Shown here: positions 32,181 through 45,708 of the stretch, piece after piece
Layout: every line of letters begins with the position of its first letter
How positions within the stretch are numbered: the first letter of the stretch is position 1
Notes under the pieces: model-generated
Seen by the model: only the letters and a program-made list of their open reading frames with translations
Told to the model about the DNA's origin: nothing
Databases searched by the model: none
Source of the DNA: Diphasiastrum complanatum
Taxonomy: Eukaryota > Streptophyta > Lycopodiopsida > Lycopodiales > Lycopodiaceae
DNA: 64,000 nucleotides
Reading direction: 5' to 3'
Assembly (NCBI GenBank): GCA_029204225.1
Contig: CM055103.1
Span: 47,236,458-47,300,457 of the forward strand
Translations under genes and position numbers: made by a program

Positions 32181-33419
32181 GGCACCTGATGCTTAGTGTA
32201 TTGCCCTGTATTGGAGCATTCCCACGTTGGGTTCAAGCACGCATCAATATAATAAAGACGGCAATCACGTTTGCTGTTAATTGTAAATTATAAGACGGCA
32301 GATGGAGGGCACCTGATGCTTGATGTGTTGGAGCATTCCCACGTTGGGTTCAAGCGCGCATCATGATAAAGACGGCGTTCACGTTTGCTGTTCATTGTGA
32401 ATCTGCGACTCTTTTTACATTTTGTGCAGTCAATAAATTCATCGGGGTGAGATCTTTCAGTCTTTCTCTTTCTGATTGGGTTGTCCTCTGGATTGTACAC
32501 TCTCAGAGCTTCAACTTGATAAAATGGCACCTCTCTATTATTCTCAAAGATCCATATTTGCTTATCCCACTTCCCAGCAGAGTCGCAGTCGCCATGTTGT
32601 GCAAATTCAGAGGGGTTCTCGAAGACTCCTATATATCAGTTCAAGTTGGAAAGTTATCAACATAACCCATTTATCTAATTCATGGGTTTGGCAAATGATT
32701 AGTGTTCACTTTACCCTTATCACAAGACTAGCAACTACGGAGAGAATTTGTAAAGGTATTTCTACTATTCTTGTGCCTAAGAATCTTTGCATCACCGCAG
32801 ACCTTTATGAGTGATATTTTCGTGCAATTTCTATCCAGACAGCATTCAGTTGAAGTTGTTGTTGTGAGAGTAGACTTCCCATGATAGGTTGATTTATCAG
32901 CAAAGCCAAGAGAAATATGCTTATCTTTACAAAATCGAGTATTCACATTGCACACGATTGTTGATATGAAGTGAAGGCAGCTTAAAAAGAACACGGTACT
33001 GTAGTGGAGACTTTTAATAGAATATTAGAACACGTACCGTTAGACGTTTCCAAACAAGTAGAGCAACTGCAGAAGATCTTCATGATCCCAGAGTCATATG
33101 CCTTCAAAACACCAATTGTATCTCCAAATGCGCTTGAAACGCCACATCTGAATTCCTTGTGAGGAACTTCAGCTGTTTCGTTCTCGTTGCGTTGGGACTT
33201 TTCTTCAGATCTTCGATGAGGCCTGTTACTTGGGCCCTCCCCATCGGAGCCTTCTTTGGAAACTTTCTCAGTCAATGCCTTTTCATAATTCAAATCCTGG
33301 GTTAATATTTCTGATAACTGTATAAAAGCATCCGCAGCGTTACTCAGCTTGACATCTTGCTGGTTGAGTTGAGGGCTGTCTGGCTGCTGTGTTTTAGTGG
33401 TGTTTCTGTGTTTCGGCAT
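32181..33419 (-). pseudogene. ULTRAPETALA-like SAND-domain pseudogene (copy 2)
   Basis: Nearly identical to 10,568-11,806 at a constant offset of 21,613: exon 1 at 33,040-33,419, intron 32,629-33,039, exon 2 from 32,628 down, and the same frameshift and internal ~100-bp duplication. An Ala near residue 31 of exon 1 is Phe here (DAFIQLSE instead of DALIQLSE differs at one residue). Since both copies share the frameshift, neither is likely to make a full ULTRAPETALA protein. Confidence 0.7.
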
Positions 33420-33693
33420 TTCCTCTTTTGAGCTTTTGAATCTCTTTCAAGCTTGTACGGTTGTTCCTGCTTCAAAGAAAAAGTACGACCAAATAACAAC
33501 AAAGAAATCAACAAATGCTCAATCTTTGGATTTCTGCTACCTTCATATGTGGCCAGAAGTCATTAATAATTGATGCCATACTGTCTTTGCATGAATCTAC
33601 ATGGATGCCAAACAGCAGTTTCAGTCCCCAAAATTATTCTTTAGTTGTAAAACAAGCACACTATCCACATCAAACAATGCTTTCTGGCACCTA

Positions 33694-33960
33694 AGTCGAG
33701 TATGTCGATGTCGAGTATATACATGAGATATCGAAGTCGATGGAATGAAGTAAGTCAGGTACTTTGATGTTGAGCACTTCAATGTCGGGCACTTCGATGA
33801 AGTCTATGTCGATGGAGTCAGGTGTGTGAGTTGATGAAGAAGTCGAAGTCAATGGAGTTGAATGGATTAAGTTGGTGAATATACAAGGGAAGTCGAAGTC
33901 GGACTTCGTACTTCGGACTTCGAAGTCGATAGAGTCGGACTTTGACATATTTTTAGGATG
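33694..33960. repeat. Simple GTCGA/GAAGTCGA repeat (inverted copy)
   Basis: Reverse complement of 17,690-17,958. It begins directly at the junction with the ULTRAPETALA-like block (…CACCTAAGTCGAG), the left inversion breakpoint in copy 2. Confidence 0.75.
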
Positions 33961-35239
33961 CTCATTATTGAATGAATTTGAGGCTAAGCATTGAAATCCA
34001 ACAATACCAAGGATGATGGGTGCCCAATCTATGGTTAAAATGCTATGTAGTTGAAGCACATTTAAGCATGGTCAAACATTGCATAAAAGTTGCAAATTAA
34101 TGTCACTTTTCTTCATGAGAAATCATAGAGAAAGGTTGATGGCCACAGTGTGGGAGAATACCTACAAGACACCTTCTGACCAAAAGATGACGGGAGATGT
34201 TGGCGAACAGATGTCTCAGAGTAAAACATTTTACATAGTCCCTGACAAGTCAAGACCAAACCTTTTGAGCCCTTTTGTTATATAGCACAACAAGTTAAAA
34301 CAAAGCTGCTTGAAATCTTGTAGTAAGGCTATGAAGAGACGCAAGTTTTAATATGCTTAGCTGTTACCTGCCACCATCCCACAAAACAAAACTGCATGAG
34401 TTAGTATGTGAGAAAGACATGTTTTGTGGTTGAGCATCACTTGTTATCCATGTCTGAAACAAGATCCACTACATGACAACTTAAATAGCATTTACGAATA
34501 ATAGTCCAATCTTGTACACCAATACATTCTATAGCAATACGTTCTGTCTTGAAAAAGCCGTATAAGAGAAGAATCCATATTGATTAACATAAAGGCAAGG
34601 AACCGTATATTATTCACCCAACATAGTATAGTAATTGAGAAAAAACTATAATCAATCACTTATAGTAGGATAGGTAGTACAAGGTATCAGGACAGATCCA
34701 TGCCATACTGATTTCTTAGGCCTCATAATTGCTCATATAATTCTATGAACTACGGTATGTATTTAGGGAAACTCCACACCATTCAGACTACTTTGAACTA
34801 AAAACAACTCCCAATTATACAATTAATATGTTTCCAAAATTAAAAATAACGATATAATTCCGTTTCTTTTTTTTGATAAAAGGAGTCTATGATGCATTGG
34901 CTGAAAACAAAATTGTAAAACCTATCTCGAATATTAGCATTTAGTTTGCATTGTTTATGTGCAATTTGTACTAATTTGGCTCATTTTAATAGTACTTTGT
35001 GAAAAACATATTCTTGGTTCAAAAACTCTAAAACATTTCGTCGCATACTCAAAACTAGCTCTTAGTTCTATAATGGCCGTGATGATATCAAGAACATTCA
35101 ATGGAGAGTCTAATTGTCCATCTAAACCTAATTGATGTGAAAACACCTACAATGTTTGCCAATTAATTACAATGACCATCTGATTCCAAATGTTGGTTTG
35201 CTTGATACAACAACATCATCAACTATGAGATGATTGTAA

Positions 35240-35243
<4 letters not shown>
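33961..35243. other. Inverted copy of 16,406-17,689
   Basis: Carries the same two unrecognised frames (34,079-34,285 plus, 34,955-35,146 minus) with few changes. No other gene is seen. Confidence 0.3.
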
Positions 35244-35270
<27 letters not shown>

Positions 35271-35274
<4 letters not shown>

Positions 35275-35642
35275 TATGTACATTTTTGCGCATGTGTATG
35301 GGTGCACCATGCATCTATCTCCTCTCACCTATGCATGAGCTTTTTCTAACTAAGATGCATGTATGGGGAAAAGGATGCATGGCCTTCCTCCCCATGCATG
35401 CATCTAAGGGGCCCACTCCAAATTCAAATTATCCTTTACCAACACACACAGTGTTTTGAAGTGCATGTACGTACTTTCATGGTGAAAGGTGTTAAACAAA
35501 TGAGACTCTCATTATCAAAAATTTGAAAGGTGCTCTAAGGATTTTTTAAATTATCAGCCTTTCCACGGGAAAGGTTGAAATAAAAATGCATTTCTATGAA
35601 GATCGGCCTCCATTGCCCGTCAACGATGGGCACTCTTTACTA
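35271..35642 (-). mobile_element. Micron-like element II (inverted copy)
   Basis: Reverse complement of 15,996-16,370, between (TA)n tracts at 35,244-35,270 and 35,643-35,654. The tract lengths differ from copy 1, as expected of microsatellites. Confidence 0.55.
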
Positions 35643-36251
35643 ATATATATATATTTAACCTTATGTACACTTTTGCGCATGTGTATGGGTGCACCCATGC
35701 ATCCTCCTCCCCTCACCCATGCATGAGCTTTTTCTAACTAAAAATGATAAGGGGGATGCATGTATGGGGAAAGTGCATATCCACATACATTTGCACATTG
35801 TGTGCATTAAGTGGTGGGCCCCAAAAAAGATTCCCCACCTCCTCCCTCTCACTCACTAAATTCAAATACTTTTCTCTAAATTCAAATGTTTGAAGCTTGA
35901 AGTTTGAAGTTAAGATTTTTATTTTTTCACACACTTCAATGTGCTTTAATCTTTAGCAATAATCTTTATTACATGGCTTTCTTATTTATTTTGAATTACC
36001 AAAGTTTTACCCATTAATCATGAACATAAATATTTTCTTGACTACCTTAAACTGGTTTTTTTTTTCAATCCTTCAAATCCCTATCTTGGCCCGCCATTTT
36101 CAGAGATGTTTAACTACAAGCCCAAACTCACTAGCTTTACTCCTAAATCGTTACCCACAAGCTTTTATCCATGGCTCAAAAAATGCACAGTTGAAAAAAA
36201 GGGAGAAGGATGGGGTGAGGGGAGCAAAATAGACAATAAAAAGAGAAAAAT

Positions 36252-36281
36252 AGGGGGGGGGGGGTGGGGGGTGGGGGGGGA
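36252..36281 (+). repeat. G-run tract, possible G-quadruplex
   Basis: Three long G-runs separated by single T residues. Copy 1 has a shorter, A-interrupted C-run at 15,371-15,391, so the tract has changed since duplication. Confidence 0.7.
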
Positions 36282-36338
36282 GATTTGGAACACATGTGCG
36301 CCTATGTGTGTGTGAGAGCTTTCCTCGATACATCGAAT

Positions 36339-36381
36339 GTGTGTGTGTGTGTGTGTGTGTGCACACACACACACACACACC
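36339..36381. repeat. (TG)n(CA)n self-complementary tract (copy 2)
   Basis: About eleven TG units adjoin about ten CA units, more symmetric than the copy-1 tract. Confidence 0.9.
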
Positions 36382-36472
36382 CATATAAAAAACTTTTTGT
36401 GGATGAGATATATTGTATGAAGTATAGAGTCTCGAGTCCATTTTCTCCTTCTCTCCCTCCCACGGGCCCCAC

Positions 36473-36474
<2 letters not shown>

Positions 36475-36515
<41 letters not shown>
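36475..36515. repeat. (CT)n microsatellite
   Basis: Inverted counterpart of 15,111-15,172, about 20 bp shorter. Confidence 0.95.
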
Positions 36516-36521
<6 letters not shown>

Positions 36522-36591
36522 CAGGCTGACCAACCACCCATAGAGGGAGGGAGGTGCCTCCATGCCCCTAAAAAAAAATTAAGAAGGTTAA

Positions 36592-36624
<33 letters not shown>

Positions 36625-37881
36625 ATATAAAACAAGGGGGTGCCTCCATTCCATTAAAAATAAACATACATGGCTTTCTTATTTATTTTGAATTACCAAA
36701 GTTCTACCCATAAATCATGAACAAAAAGTTTTACCCAAAGTTTTCTCCGTCAAGCATCCATGCTCTATGAAGGAGCATATCTGCTAATCTCATCCTTGCA
36801 ATGACTGTGGGAAATAGTAGAAGTTGAGTATCTAGAACTAGATATTTTTTTATTTATTTAAATTGAAATGAAAATTTGACAAGAAGTTTTCCTTTGTTCT
36901 TACCTCTGGGGTTTTTCCTTTTTCTTTTTTCCTAGATCTGTAGTTTTTTATTCTCTTGCTACACAAGTTTGCTTGATCAATTTGTTTCATTGGCCACATA
37001 AATAACACACACACACATTTCATACACACAAATCCACACACACACACACACACACCATCTACCACATAAATCACACACACCATCAAGCACAAATCATACA
37101 CACAAATCCACACACCCAGATACACACACACACTCATACACACAAATTTACACACAAACACATACATCATCGGCCGGCCGCCTACCATCAACGGGCACAC
37201 TATGCTAGACTACCCACACGCATGCAGAGATATACGCACTCTCACAAATACACACATACATAAACACATGCACTCGCATACATACACACACACACACATC
37301 GGCCACCCATCAACGACCATCGGCTCCTCCTAAACTGGCCGTCACCCAGATCATCGCGGTCGCCTGTCGGCTGCCCACGTCGTCGACCGTCCATTGCCCC
37401 GTCAACGACGGGCACTCTATACTAGTATATATATATATATTTATATATTTATATATATATACACACAAATGTATGAAGACGTTGAGCTTATGTCATCTAT
37501 GGATCTTGGTGCCTGATCATGGTTGTCACTATTTAAGGTGGACGATAGTCGTGGTTCTTGCTACTTCGACAAGTGGTGATCATTGCTACTATCATTGTCA
37601 AAACAATTGCATAGTGCATTAGATAGCTATTATAGGTGACTAGCTATATTTAGAGTGCTAGGTCAACAAGTCAGTCGACAATTTGTCGATTCGAGTCAGA
37701 ATCGCGTAGGCTGAAGTTGAGGATGACAAGGGTTCGAATGTTCAAGTTGATAGTTGTTCGAATTGAACGTTTGAGCACTTGTCGATAGTTGGTTGAATCA
37801 ATACTTCATTGATAGTTAGTCCTTCATCAATACTTTGGCTGCCTTTGATAGTTTGACTACTGTGTAGATACCTGCCTTCAA

Positions 37882-38322
37882 TCAAACTGTGCCACAGTGC
37901 GAGTAAATATGCAGCAACACGTATGCATCTAGATTAACAATGGGATTTAGGGAGAGAAAGAATAAATGACAGTGTTCTAAGCTTACCTCCTTGTTACTCA
38001 TGAAATAGTGATATTTAATCTCAATGCGCTTACTCGTAGAATAAAATCTAGGGTTGGCTGATAAAGCAATGGCACTTTGATAATCACATAATATAATTGT
38101 CAAAGCATACTGCTTCAGACAAATGTTTGATAATAACAAATTTTCCAACCGTACTGCTTCTTTAGTGGCTTGAGAAGCAACGATAGACTCTAATTTTGTA
38201 GAAGAAGAACAATAGAAGTTTGCTTATGACTATTGTAGGTTGTAGGACCGCCATTGAGGAAGAATGTAAATCTAGATGTGGAAGTTACAAGTATTTACAT
38301 CTTCGCCCCAGCTTGCGTCTGT
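37882..38322 (-). pseudogene. Ty1/copia RNase H end (inverted, truncated copy 2)
   Basis: Minus-strand frame 37,882-38,148 has DYQSAIALSANP and SKRIEIKYHYFMSNKE as at 13,485-13,751. The copy ends at 38,322, in the middle of the GYTDASWGED coding stretch (…CAGCTTGCGTCTGT), the right inversion breakpoint, where PLE sequence takes over. Confidence 0.85.
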
Positions 38323-39950
38323 AAATTTAACGTCTTATGTAAAAGCTCAATTTCTCCACTTTGCAAGACAAATACTTCCAGAATATGAGCAAAAGATCAG
38401 GGTCCTTTAACTTAAATAATCCAAGCTCAGTCATGTCAGGAAGCCACAACAAGAATAAGAAATATTTTTCTAATAGAGGCAATACTAGACAAGGTAACAA
38501 CAAAATTTTCTGCATTTATGCTACTACAATAGATGTTAAAAAATGCTTCAAAGATTTTGTTTCTATGAATTTTGGGCATGTGGTTTCTATGAATACCAAG
38601 ATTGTTAATAACAGGTCTTTAATAAACGATTTAAGTAAAGGACTTAATCATATCCCAATTTGAAAATCAAACATAGATGAAGTTGCCACTGAAATCAAGA
38701 ATGGTTAAAATTAGCTAAATTGTTACCCGTATATCAGACCATTGATAATGAGGCAATTATCATACATGCCCTACTTTGCAAATCTAATGTTACAAATTTT
38801 CTAAAGAAAACCAAATGGCTACATGGATGATGTCTAACTGGTAACAAGTTAAAAGATGCCACATATGAACATAGTTGGAATACTACAAACTTGTATGTTA
38901 ATAGAGTTGAAAAGGCTGAACATAATCTTGGCTTCATGTATATTCATTTTGTTAGGAAATTGGCTTTAGAAAGACTTTCTAGTCCAGATTTTGCCCCCTT
39001 TCTAGATGAGAAAAATAATACTACCAGTAATGCAATGGATGTCATAAAACAAACCTTTACAAGGAACATACTAGAGAATCTACTTGGAAAAGAGGAGTTA
39101 CCTTTCCTTCTATGTACCTTTAAAGCACATAAGATCTCTTTGAGATGGATTACCAATGCACATGATTGTTATTTTTCTAAGGCGGCCACATTTCTTATAG
39201 GAGCTCTTAGTATGCTGCCTCCGTTCCTCATGGAGGGAGCAGGTCTATAGGCATATACATATCAGAGTATCCTAAATGTGGATACTAACCTATTTTTGGC
39301 AATGCAACTTTTCCACTGAATTCTATCTTAATGTACCAAGAATGATCACATCTATGTGGTCTACCAATATATCTAAATGTTCTGAAAACAGTCCTTTGAA
39401 TGGCCAAGATGGTTTAAAGCCGGTAATACGTAAAATGATTGTATATTCCTTCAAATACCCTAAGAATGAGACACTTGCATACAAATACGGACCACGTTCT
39501 AGTGAATTTAAATGGAAGTCGAAAAACCAATCTACAAATAAATGTTGTATTGATAAAATGCAATTATGCAAGTGGAATTATGCACTAGTTAACAATTGCA
39601 TAGTTAGAATAGAAAATAAGACTTGGAGGCAGGTATGCGGGATACCCATGGAGGGTTTCTCATGTTCTCCCACGTGGTGTAATTGGTATTTGTCTTACTA
39701 CAAATTATACAATCTATGAAAAGATTAGCCAAGCTTGGTAGGTTGAACTATCTACAGTCTTTCAAGAATACCTTTCGGTACATAGATGATATATGTTTTA
39801 TTAATAATCCGGATGCTTTGTTGTTTCTAGACTAGGAACAACCACGTACCAATGATAACCCTATATGGATTTATCCGCTTGAATACTTAACTATCAAAAA
39901 TGAAGATATTAAGGAAAATATGTGAATTTTTTAAATATTACTACTACTTT
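38323..39950 (+). pseudogene. Penelope-like element, plus-strand member, 5'-truncated (copy 2)
   Basis: Starts inside PLE sequence at AAATTTAACGTCTTATG (18,832 in copy 1) and retains QDKYFQNMSKRSGSFNLNN (38,361 on), which copy 1 has lost through a ~57-bp deletion. The RT part follows: VNRVEKAEHNLGFMYIHFVR (38,891), KAHKISLRWITNA, GIPMEGFSCSPTWCN (about 39,640-39,684) and FRYIDDICFIN (about 39,773-39,805). Stops remain between the parts. The QDKYFQN stretch also occurs in the minus-strand PLE (25,17x), which ties both families together. Confidence 0.65.
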
Positions 39951-40270
39951 TGATCGATCTCTCTCTCTCTCTTTTTCTCTCCCCCTCATGGGCTCTATTA
40001 TATAATAGCTACATGACATATACGCTTTAAAACAACATGGAAATGATCCTCCTTTATGATACCAAACTGAATAATTTGCTTTATTTCACCAAACTTTGTA
40101 ATGAGACCCCCTATGAAGTCTTTTTTAAAAAGCCTTGTTGGAGGGAAACTTGCCTTCCTTTGAACGGCTAGGATCTGTGCACATTATTGGGGAAACAATC
40201 AAAAGGTGGGCATCTTCAAACACTTAGTGCATTCAAAGGTACCGACTTCTTTATATAAAGAAAGATCACA
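39951..40270 (+). repeat. (CT)n-linked repeat segment (copy 2)
   Basis: Counterpart of 20,401-20,720 with few differences. Confidence 0.5.
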
Positions 40271-40489
40271 CAAACCTAAATCACCTTCTTCTTTCCCTCT
40301 CTCTTTCCTGCCTTTCCTTTGCTCTGGCTATGCTTCTCCCACTGTGACCTACTACAACGTTGAGGATCAAAGCTTGTGAAGGACAATAGCTGAAAGCATA
40401 CTACAAGTAAGGTAAGAGTATGAACAAGCTTGAAGCTAAATGATCTTTCAAATACCAAAGGTTTTTATGCACTGTATAAGCACTTGATG

Positions 40490-41120
40490 TTGAAGCTTAC
40501 TTAGCGTATGATAATGCATGATTACATAGCTTTCTGAATTCAAAAGATGCATGGGAATTTATCAAAATTGGGCGTTGCCCCTTTAGCGAGTTATATACTA
40601 AATCGCAGGTATACTACATCAACTCAATGATTGTAGCTCAGCGTTGATGTATGTGCTTTCATTGATGATTTTTACCACACTTTTAAGCATTGAATGGCAT
40701 GACATGTTGAATAATAGCCAACAAACCGCTGATGGCCAGACCATCACGATTAGACACATGGATTGTTTACACATGATAGCACCACTTTTTGAGTAGCTAC
40801 TGGCCGCATATCTGAAACGCGACTGAGCAATTCATTTACTTCTGATTTTTGAGAAAGTACATGTGCTTATGAGATATATGCTTGGATAGCATATTGATCA
40901 CTCATTCTATACATGATAGAATGTGGTTGGCCGCCCTACTGCAATGCCCATTGCCACACTAGTAGGCTTGGAGGTTGATGATTACTCAATGTATGACAAT
41001 GATAATGTGTTGTGTATGAGGATACTAGTACTGTGCATGGATGATAAGCATATTGCTACTACTTGTATGGCTTCTATGAAGCACTATTGATTACTATGAG
41101 CATGATTTTGGTGCAACTAA
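40490..41120 (+). repeat. Diverged repeat (copy 2 of 20,930-21,560)
   Basis: Collinear with copy 1; single-base changes only. Confidence 0.5.
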
Positions 41121-41189
41121 TACCTTTGATTGCTTGCTGGAAATTTGAATAGGAGGCTGATACTCTTATTACAGTGCATAAATAAACAG

Positions 41190-42115
41190 TTGAGTTTCTG
41201 CTTGCTCATTCTTCAGCCATCTTGGAGAATTCTGGTTCCTCCATGTAGAAAGAACTATTGTTGTTCTCTCGTTTGTTCTGAGCTTGTTTACTCCTTGGAT
41301 TTTGATAGCAGTCCATGGCTGCATGACCTTTCTTATGACAGTGGATGCATTCTGTCTTGGGATTAAGCCAACATGTATCAACAGTTTGGACTTCATGTCT
41401 GCATCTCACACATGTCTTTTTGTCACCACCTTGTTGCTTTTGCTTGCTTTTGCCTTTCCACTTGCCCCTTTGGCCTCCCTCTGTTTACTGATTTCGATCT
41501 TGCCTTTGGTCTGACTCCCTCTTAGGTTGGAACTTCGTTTTCTACTTCTCTTTATTGCTATAGAGAGCTTGATCGGAGGTGTCCTTGTCATCAAGGTGGT
41601 CACGAGCCTCCACTTCTTAATTGATTTTGATCACAGCCTTTTCAAGTGTCATTTGTGAATCTTTAGCCAACAAAGTTCAGGTTGTTTGAAATCTCGGTAG
41701 AGCATGTAGTAGGTAGGTGAGCTGCTTCTCTACTGAGATTGCATGTTCTATTTCAGCGTTGTGTAGTGACAAGAATAGATCCTTCATTCTTCTGATAAAG
41801 GATATGAGATCTTTGCCATCCCATCTCAGATAAGTTGGTCAGTCTTCTAAATGCCTGATCTGACTTTGCAATTTAGATTGGAACTTAGCTAGTAATGCAT
41901 CCCACATCTCTCTTGCATTAGAGATTGTTGCATGGTCAAGTGTGATGCTATCTTCAATGGAAGAAGACATGCCAACTATTGCTTTGTCATTATTTTATTT
42001 CCACTCTTGTAGCTCCTTGCATGTGCTACCAAGCATCTCTTATGTTCCTTTGACCCAATGTCATAGACCTTCTCCTTTCAAGATGAGAGAAGTATTTACC
42101 TTCCATGATAGGAAG
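41190..42115 (-). pseudogene. Ty1/copia gag remnant (copy 2)
   Basis: As 21,600-22,800, but about 184 bp are missing at 42,114 (GGAAG joins AGTATCTTGGGG). The zinc knuckle here is complete, CIHCHKKGHAAMDC (about 41,316-41,360), with all four ligands, where copy 1 has Tyr at the last position. Confidence 0.8.
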
Positions 42116-42205
42116 TAGTATCTTGGGGATTCGTCAAAATCAGCCAACACTTATTCGGGTGGGGTTAAGTATTGTCGTGGTTGACTGCTATGAAAACGTA
42201 GGCAT

Positions 42206-43980
42206 TAGGGCACATTCGTACCATACTAATCCGTACAACCTGTAGTAATGCACGGTTTGAATTGAAATAAACGAAAGTGGTAGTAGGCCATGGTAACAAA
42301 AAATGCTACATTACCACAAGGCATAGATGATAATTTAGGATAAAACTCTCTATGATATAAGCAAAGCATTTGAACAGACATATTGAGATACCATTTGAGT
42401 ACTAAATTAAGTAGTAGATCATTGTCCACATAGCATTAGATCCATAAGCCTTGTTGTAAACAAACTTTTTGTGGGATAAAAGATGAACTTGCAAGCTTCC
42501 TAATGTTTTGGAAGTAAGTAAACTGGAATTTCTTCAACCAACTGTCCATCGCTGGGATAGGACGTATGTCAAACAAAAAAATTTCAAGAAGAAAAATTGT
42601 TTTTGAGCCTATTGTCCCATCATTGGACAACAACCACCTCTATTTGGTTTCAACTCCATATTATCTAGCATGTATGTAAGCTACAAATGAGCACCAATCC
42701 TTTGGTTTGCATCGTTGCCTGGTAGGCAACAACCAATTCATCAGAATTTGTTGGTAAAGACATTTCGTGGTCCAACTCGCTGCCTATGAAGTAGAAATCA
42801 CCACTTCATAAAGTGAAGGAGATGAGGAATGGTCCATCGCTGCCTATGGGGCAAATGGATCCATTTTTTTGAAGCAAAAATGTGATGAACTATCCATCGT
42901 GCACAACGAGTCATCATAGCAATAATTCAACATACATTTTGCTTAATGTGAGAAGCTATGAGCAAACATGTCATAAAACATTAATCTGAGTGTGTAAAGC
43001 AACACAAGATACTTGTATTGAAATGAAATAGAGAAGACCTCTTACCATTTGGTAGCTTCCAAAGGATGTAAGTATCGTAGGGCACATTCTCAAGAGGAAC
43101 AAAATGGAGAACCCTTCTTCACAAAGTGTAGTGAAAAATTATGGTCGCAATTCCGTGATATATAGTGGTTTAACACGAGACTTCCTGGAAGGTACTATCT
43201 TGCCTTGAGAGTGAAGCAACAAATCCTATTCCTTCAAAAGAGGGGAAAGTTTTTTTGAAAAGATATATCATAAAAGAGGGAGAAATTTTGAAAAGATATA
43301 TTGTAGGTTGAGGGTGATGTTTATTTTGGACCTTATAAACTTGAAGTGTCAAAAGCTAGTTGTTGTTCAGTGGTATGGTAGCATAGCAAGGTGTGAATAA
43401 ACAAAGAAGCATCCATGAGAGAGAGATACAAGACTGCACTAGGTTCCTCTTGACTAAGCAAGACTGAAGCTTTTTAAAGCCTTTATTCATAATCCAACAA
43501 GGTAAAGTATAGTTGAAAAGTAAAATACAGTACTAAAAAGCAACATAAAGCATAACCACTTTCAAGTCGTTTAGTTGATCCGATAGTGTCTTCCCAATCC
43601 GATAGTGTTTTTGGCGATAGGCCAAGCCGTTATATCACCGTATCAAGGTGAGTGCCATGCTGATCATTACGGTGAGTTGGTCGACATCAGTTCATTTTTA
43701 GTAATAACAGAGTATGAAAAGTTTGAACCATTTTTAATTTTCTTAGCCAAAAGTCTTGGTGTGGACATGTGTGCTGGTATTAGGGCAAATCCATGCCATG
43801 CTAACACAAGTGACCCATATAGAGCAAGGTATGTCATGCATCGTTGTCCATACTCCTGAACATATCCATGCTTATCAGTTGTATCCCACCAAACGTCTAA
43901 TAGCACTTATTAGGGTGAGTTTGAGATTTACTATGCTTGATTGTATGATTGTCTCTATGCAAAGTCATGCAATATAGAAA
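42206..43980 (-). repeat. Hairpin-rich noncoding repeat (copy 2)
   Basis: Close copy of 22,840-24,600, with the hairpin cluster at 42,540-42,920 and the GTATTAGGG motif near 42,206 and 43,776. The hairpin core at 42,897 is followed by CACAACGAG where copy 1 has CACAATGAG. Confidence 0.7.
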
Positions 43981-45705
43981 TCACAAATCAACCATGGTAT
44001 ACGGACACCACTTTGGATAGACATAATTAATTATGAGTGAGATTTTTCCAATGTTTCTACAAGGTATTAGGGTAGATCCGTGCCATTCTAACCCTTTTGT
44101 AGAAACTACGTATCTTATGCATATCCGTGCTAAGTATGGCTTTTCAAGGGTCCTAGTTTGTGTCTTATCCATAAAAATCTAAATATTAGGGTCATTGATA
44201 AAACATATGTCATCAATGTATCTGAAATAATGTATGAAAGTAGTCTCAAAAACTCTATTACGGTAACATAAATGTAAAAAAAGTCTCCTTGTGTCACTGC
44301 TAGTGGTGAACTGGATACGGCCGGTCACTGATATACTGATTTCCCTTCTAACTATCTCATCTTCATCCTGCACATCGATTAGGATTTATAAAAGTTTAGT
44401 TTTTTTATTGGTAGATCATCTTTGGTGCCACTACTTTGTCCTTCCTTTCCTTTGTAATCTGAAAACCGCTTTTTCTTTCATGTTCCTGATCTAGAAATGA
44501 CTAAATTCAGATTATTGAGATTAAAAGAGCCAGTTCTTTTGTTCGAGTTTTGGAAGTACTTATCTTGGAGGGTAGAAAAACTAGGTCGTTTTAGAAAACT
44601 CTCTATTTCTCGGATGTTTTCAGCATCTCCCAAAGTTGCAAGAAGTTTAGAAAAGGAATCTTTTGCAAGTTCAATGGAAATGTTAGTCATGTATTGGTGG
44701 ATAAAGAGAAAAGTCAGGTGTGATTTCACTACATCCCTAGCAGGTTTATGCAGCCACATGAAAAATGCATTCATCTAATTTTGAAGGGAAGCACCAGAAA
44801 AGAACTTGGCTAGGTTGTTCATCATGAACCAGATAGCATGGTCAAACCAAATGATGGAAGAGCTGTTTTTGTATTATTCACCACATCTACATTTAAAAAA
44901 GGTCTTTTCCAATTTCAGATTATGGCCTGTTTAAGGTTCATTCTATTGAAACTGGTCTCAAAGTGGCCTCTAATTCTGGCCCAGGTTTGCTCAGACAAAC
45001 AACATGATGGTTCAAATTTGTTCATACGAATGATGGTGTCAAAAGAAATAGGGGTCTCAAGTGAAGGATATTTATGCATGGTGGCCAACTTGCAGACTTG
45101 TATTTCTTTTTCTGTCATATGAGTCATCATGATCCAAAGATCGATAGGGATGGGTGACAAAAGGCAGACTCCAAAGTTTATAAGACGTGAGGGGCGGATT
45201 GTACTCAATAATTCTGCCAGGAACAAAGGGTACTTGACAGCCTTTAGATTGGCAAAAGCCATAAGAAGAGAGGTCACCAACGTCACAAATGTCTTAAGAG
45301 AAGATCTCAAGCTGAGAGGCACTATTCTCATCAAGGTCATCAGTAAAGACTAAAGGATGTGGTGATAGAGGAGCATTAGACACGGTAGGGGAAGGATAGT
45401 AGGAGTAATACCATTTTCATTCTCCAAGCACATGAACACTTTTCTAATGTGCATATTACAGAACTTTTTCTCTTCCTCGAATTTTTTAACAAAATCATTA
45501 AGACAATTCTCCACTAAGCTCAAAGTGTCTTTGTTCTTAACAAACTCAAGATAAATCTTTATCCAGTCAATAGTTTCAAGCAAATCAGTCAGGCAAAGAA
45601 TCTTATCCTCAGGTCGGTAGAAGAACAAGTAGCCCTATCAGTTTTAATGACAAATTTATGCATCTCAACGACTTTTTCATACAACAAATCAGTGTCTGAA
45701 CAAAA
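43981..45705 (-). pseudogene. Penelope-like element, minus-strand member (copy 2)
   Basis: Counterpart of 24,617-26,340, with FRYIDDICFIND at about 44,191-44,226 and the N-terminal frame (45,350-45,628) extended upstream to MFFYRPEDKILCLTDLLETI. An additional stop (TAA after INDPNI) splits the RT end. Nearly identical otherwise. Confidence 0.65.
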
Positions 45706-45708
45706 TGG

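Larger units (their letters stand above)
35655..37425 (-). mobile_element. Micron-like element I (inverted copy)
   Basis: Reverse complement of 14,210-15,980, bounded on the right by an interrupted (TA)n tract (about 37,426-37,460). Differences are concentrated in the microsatellites and in a G-run region (36,252-36,281). Confidence 0.55.
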
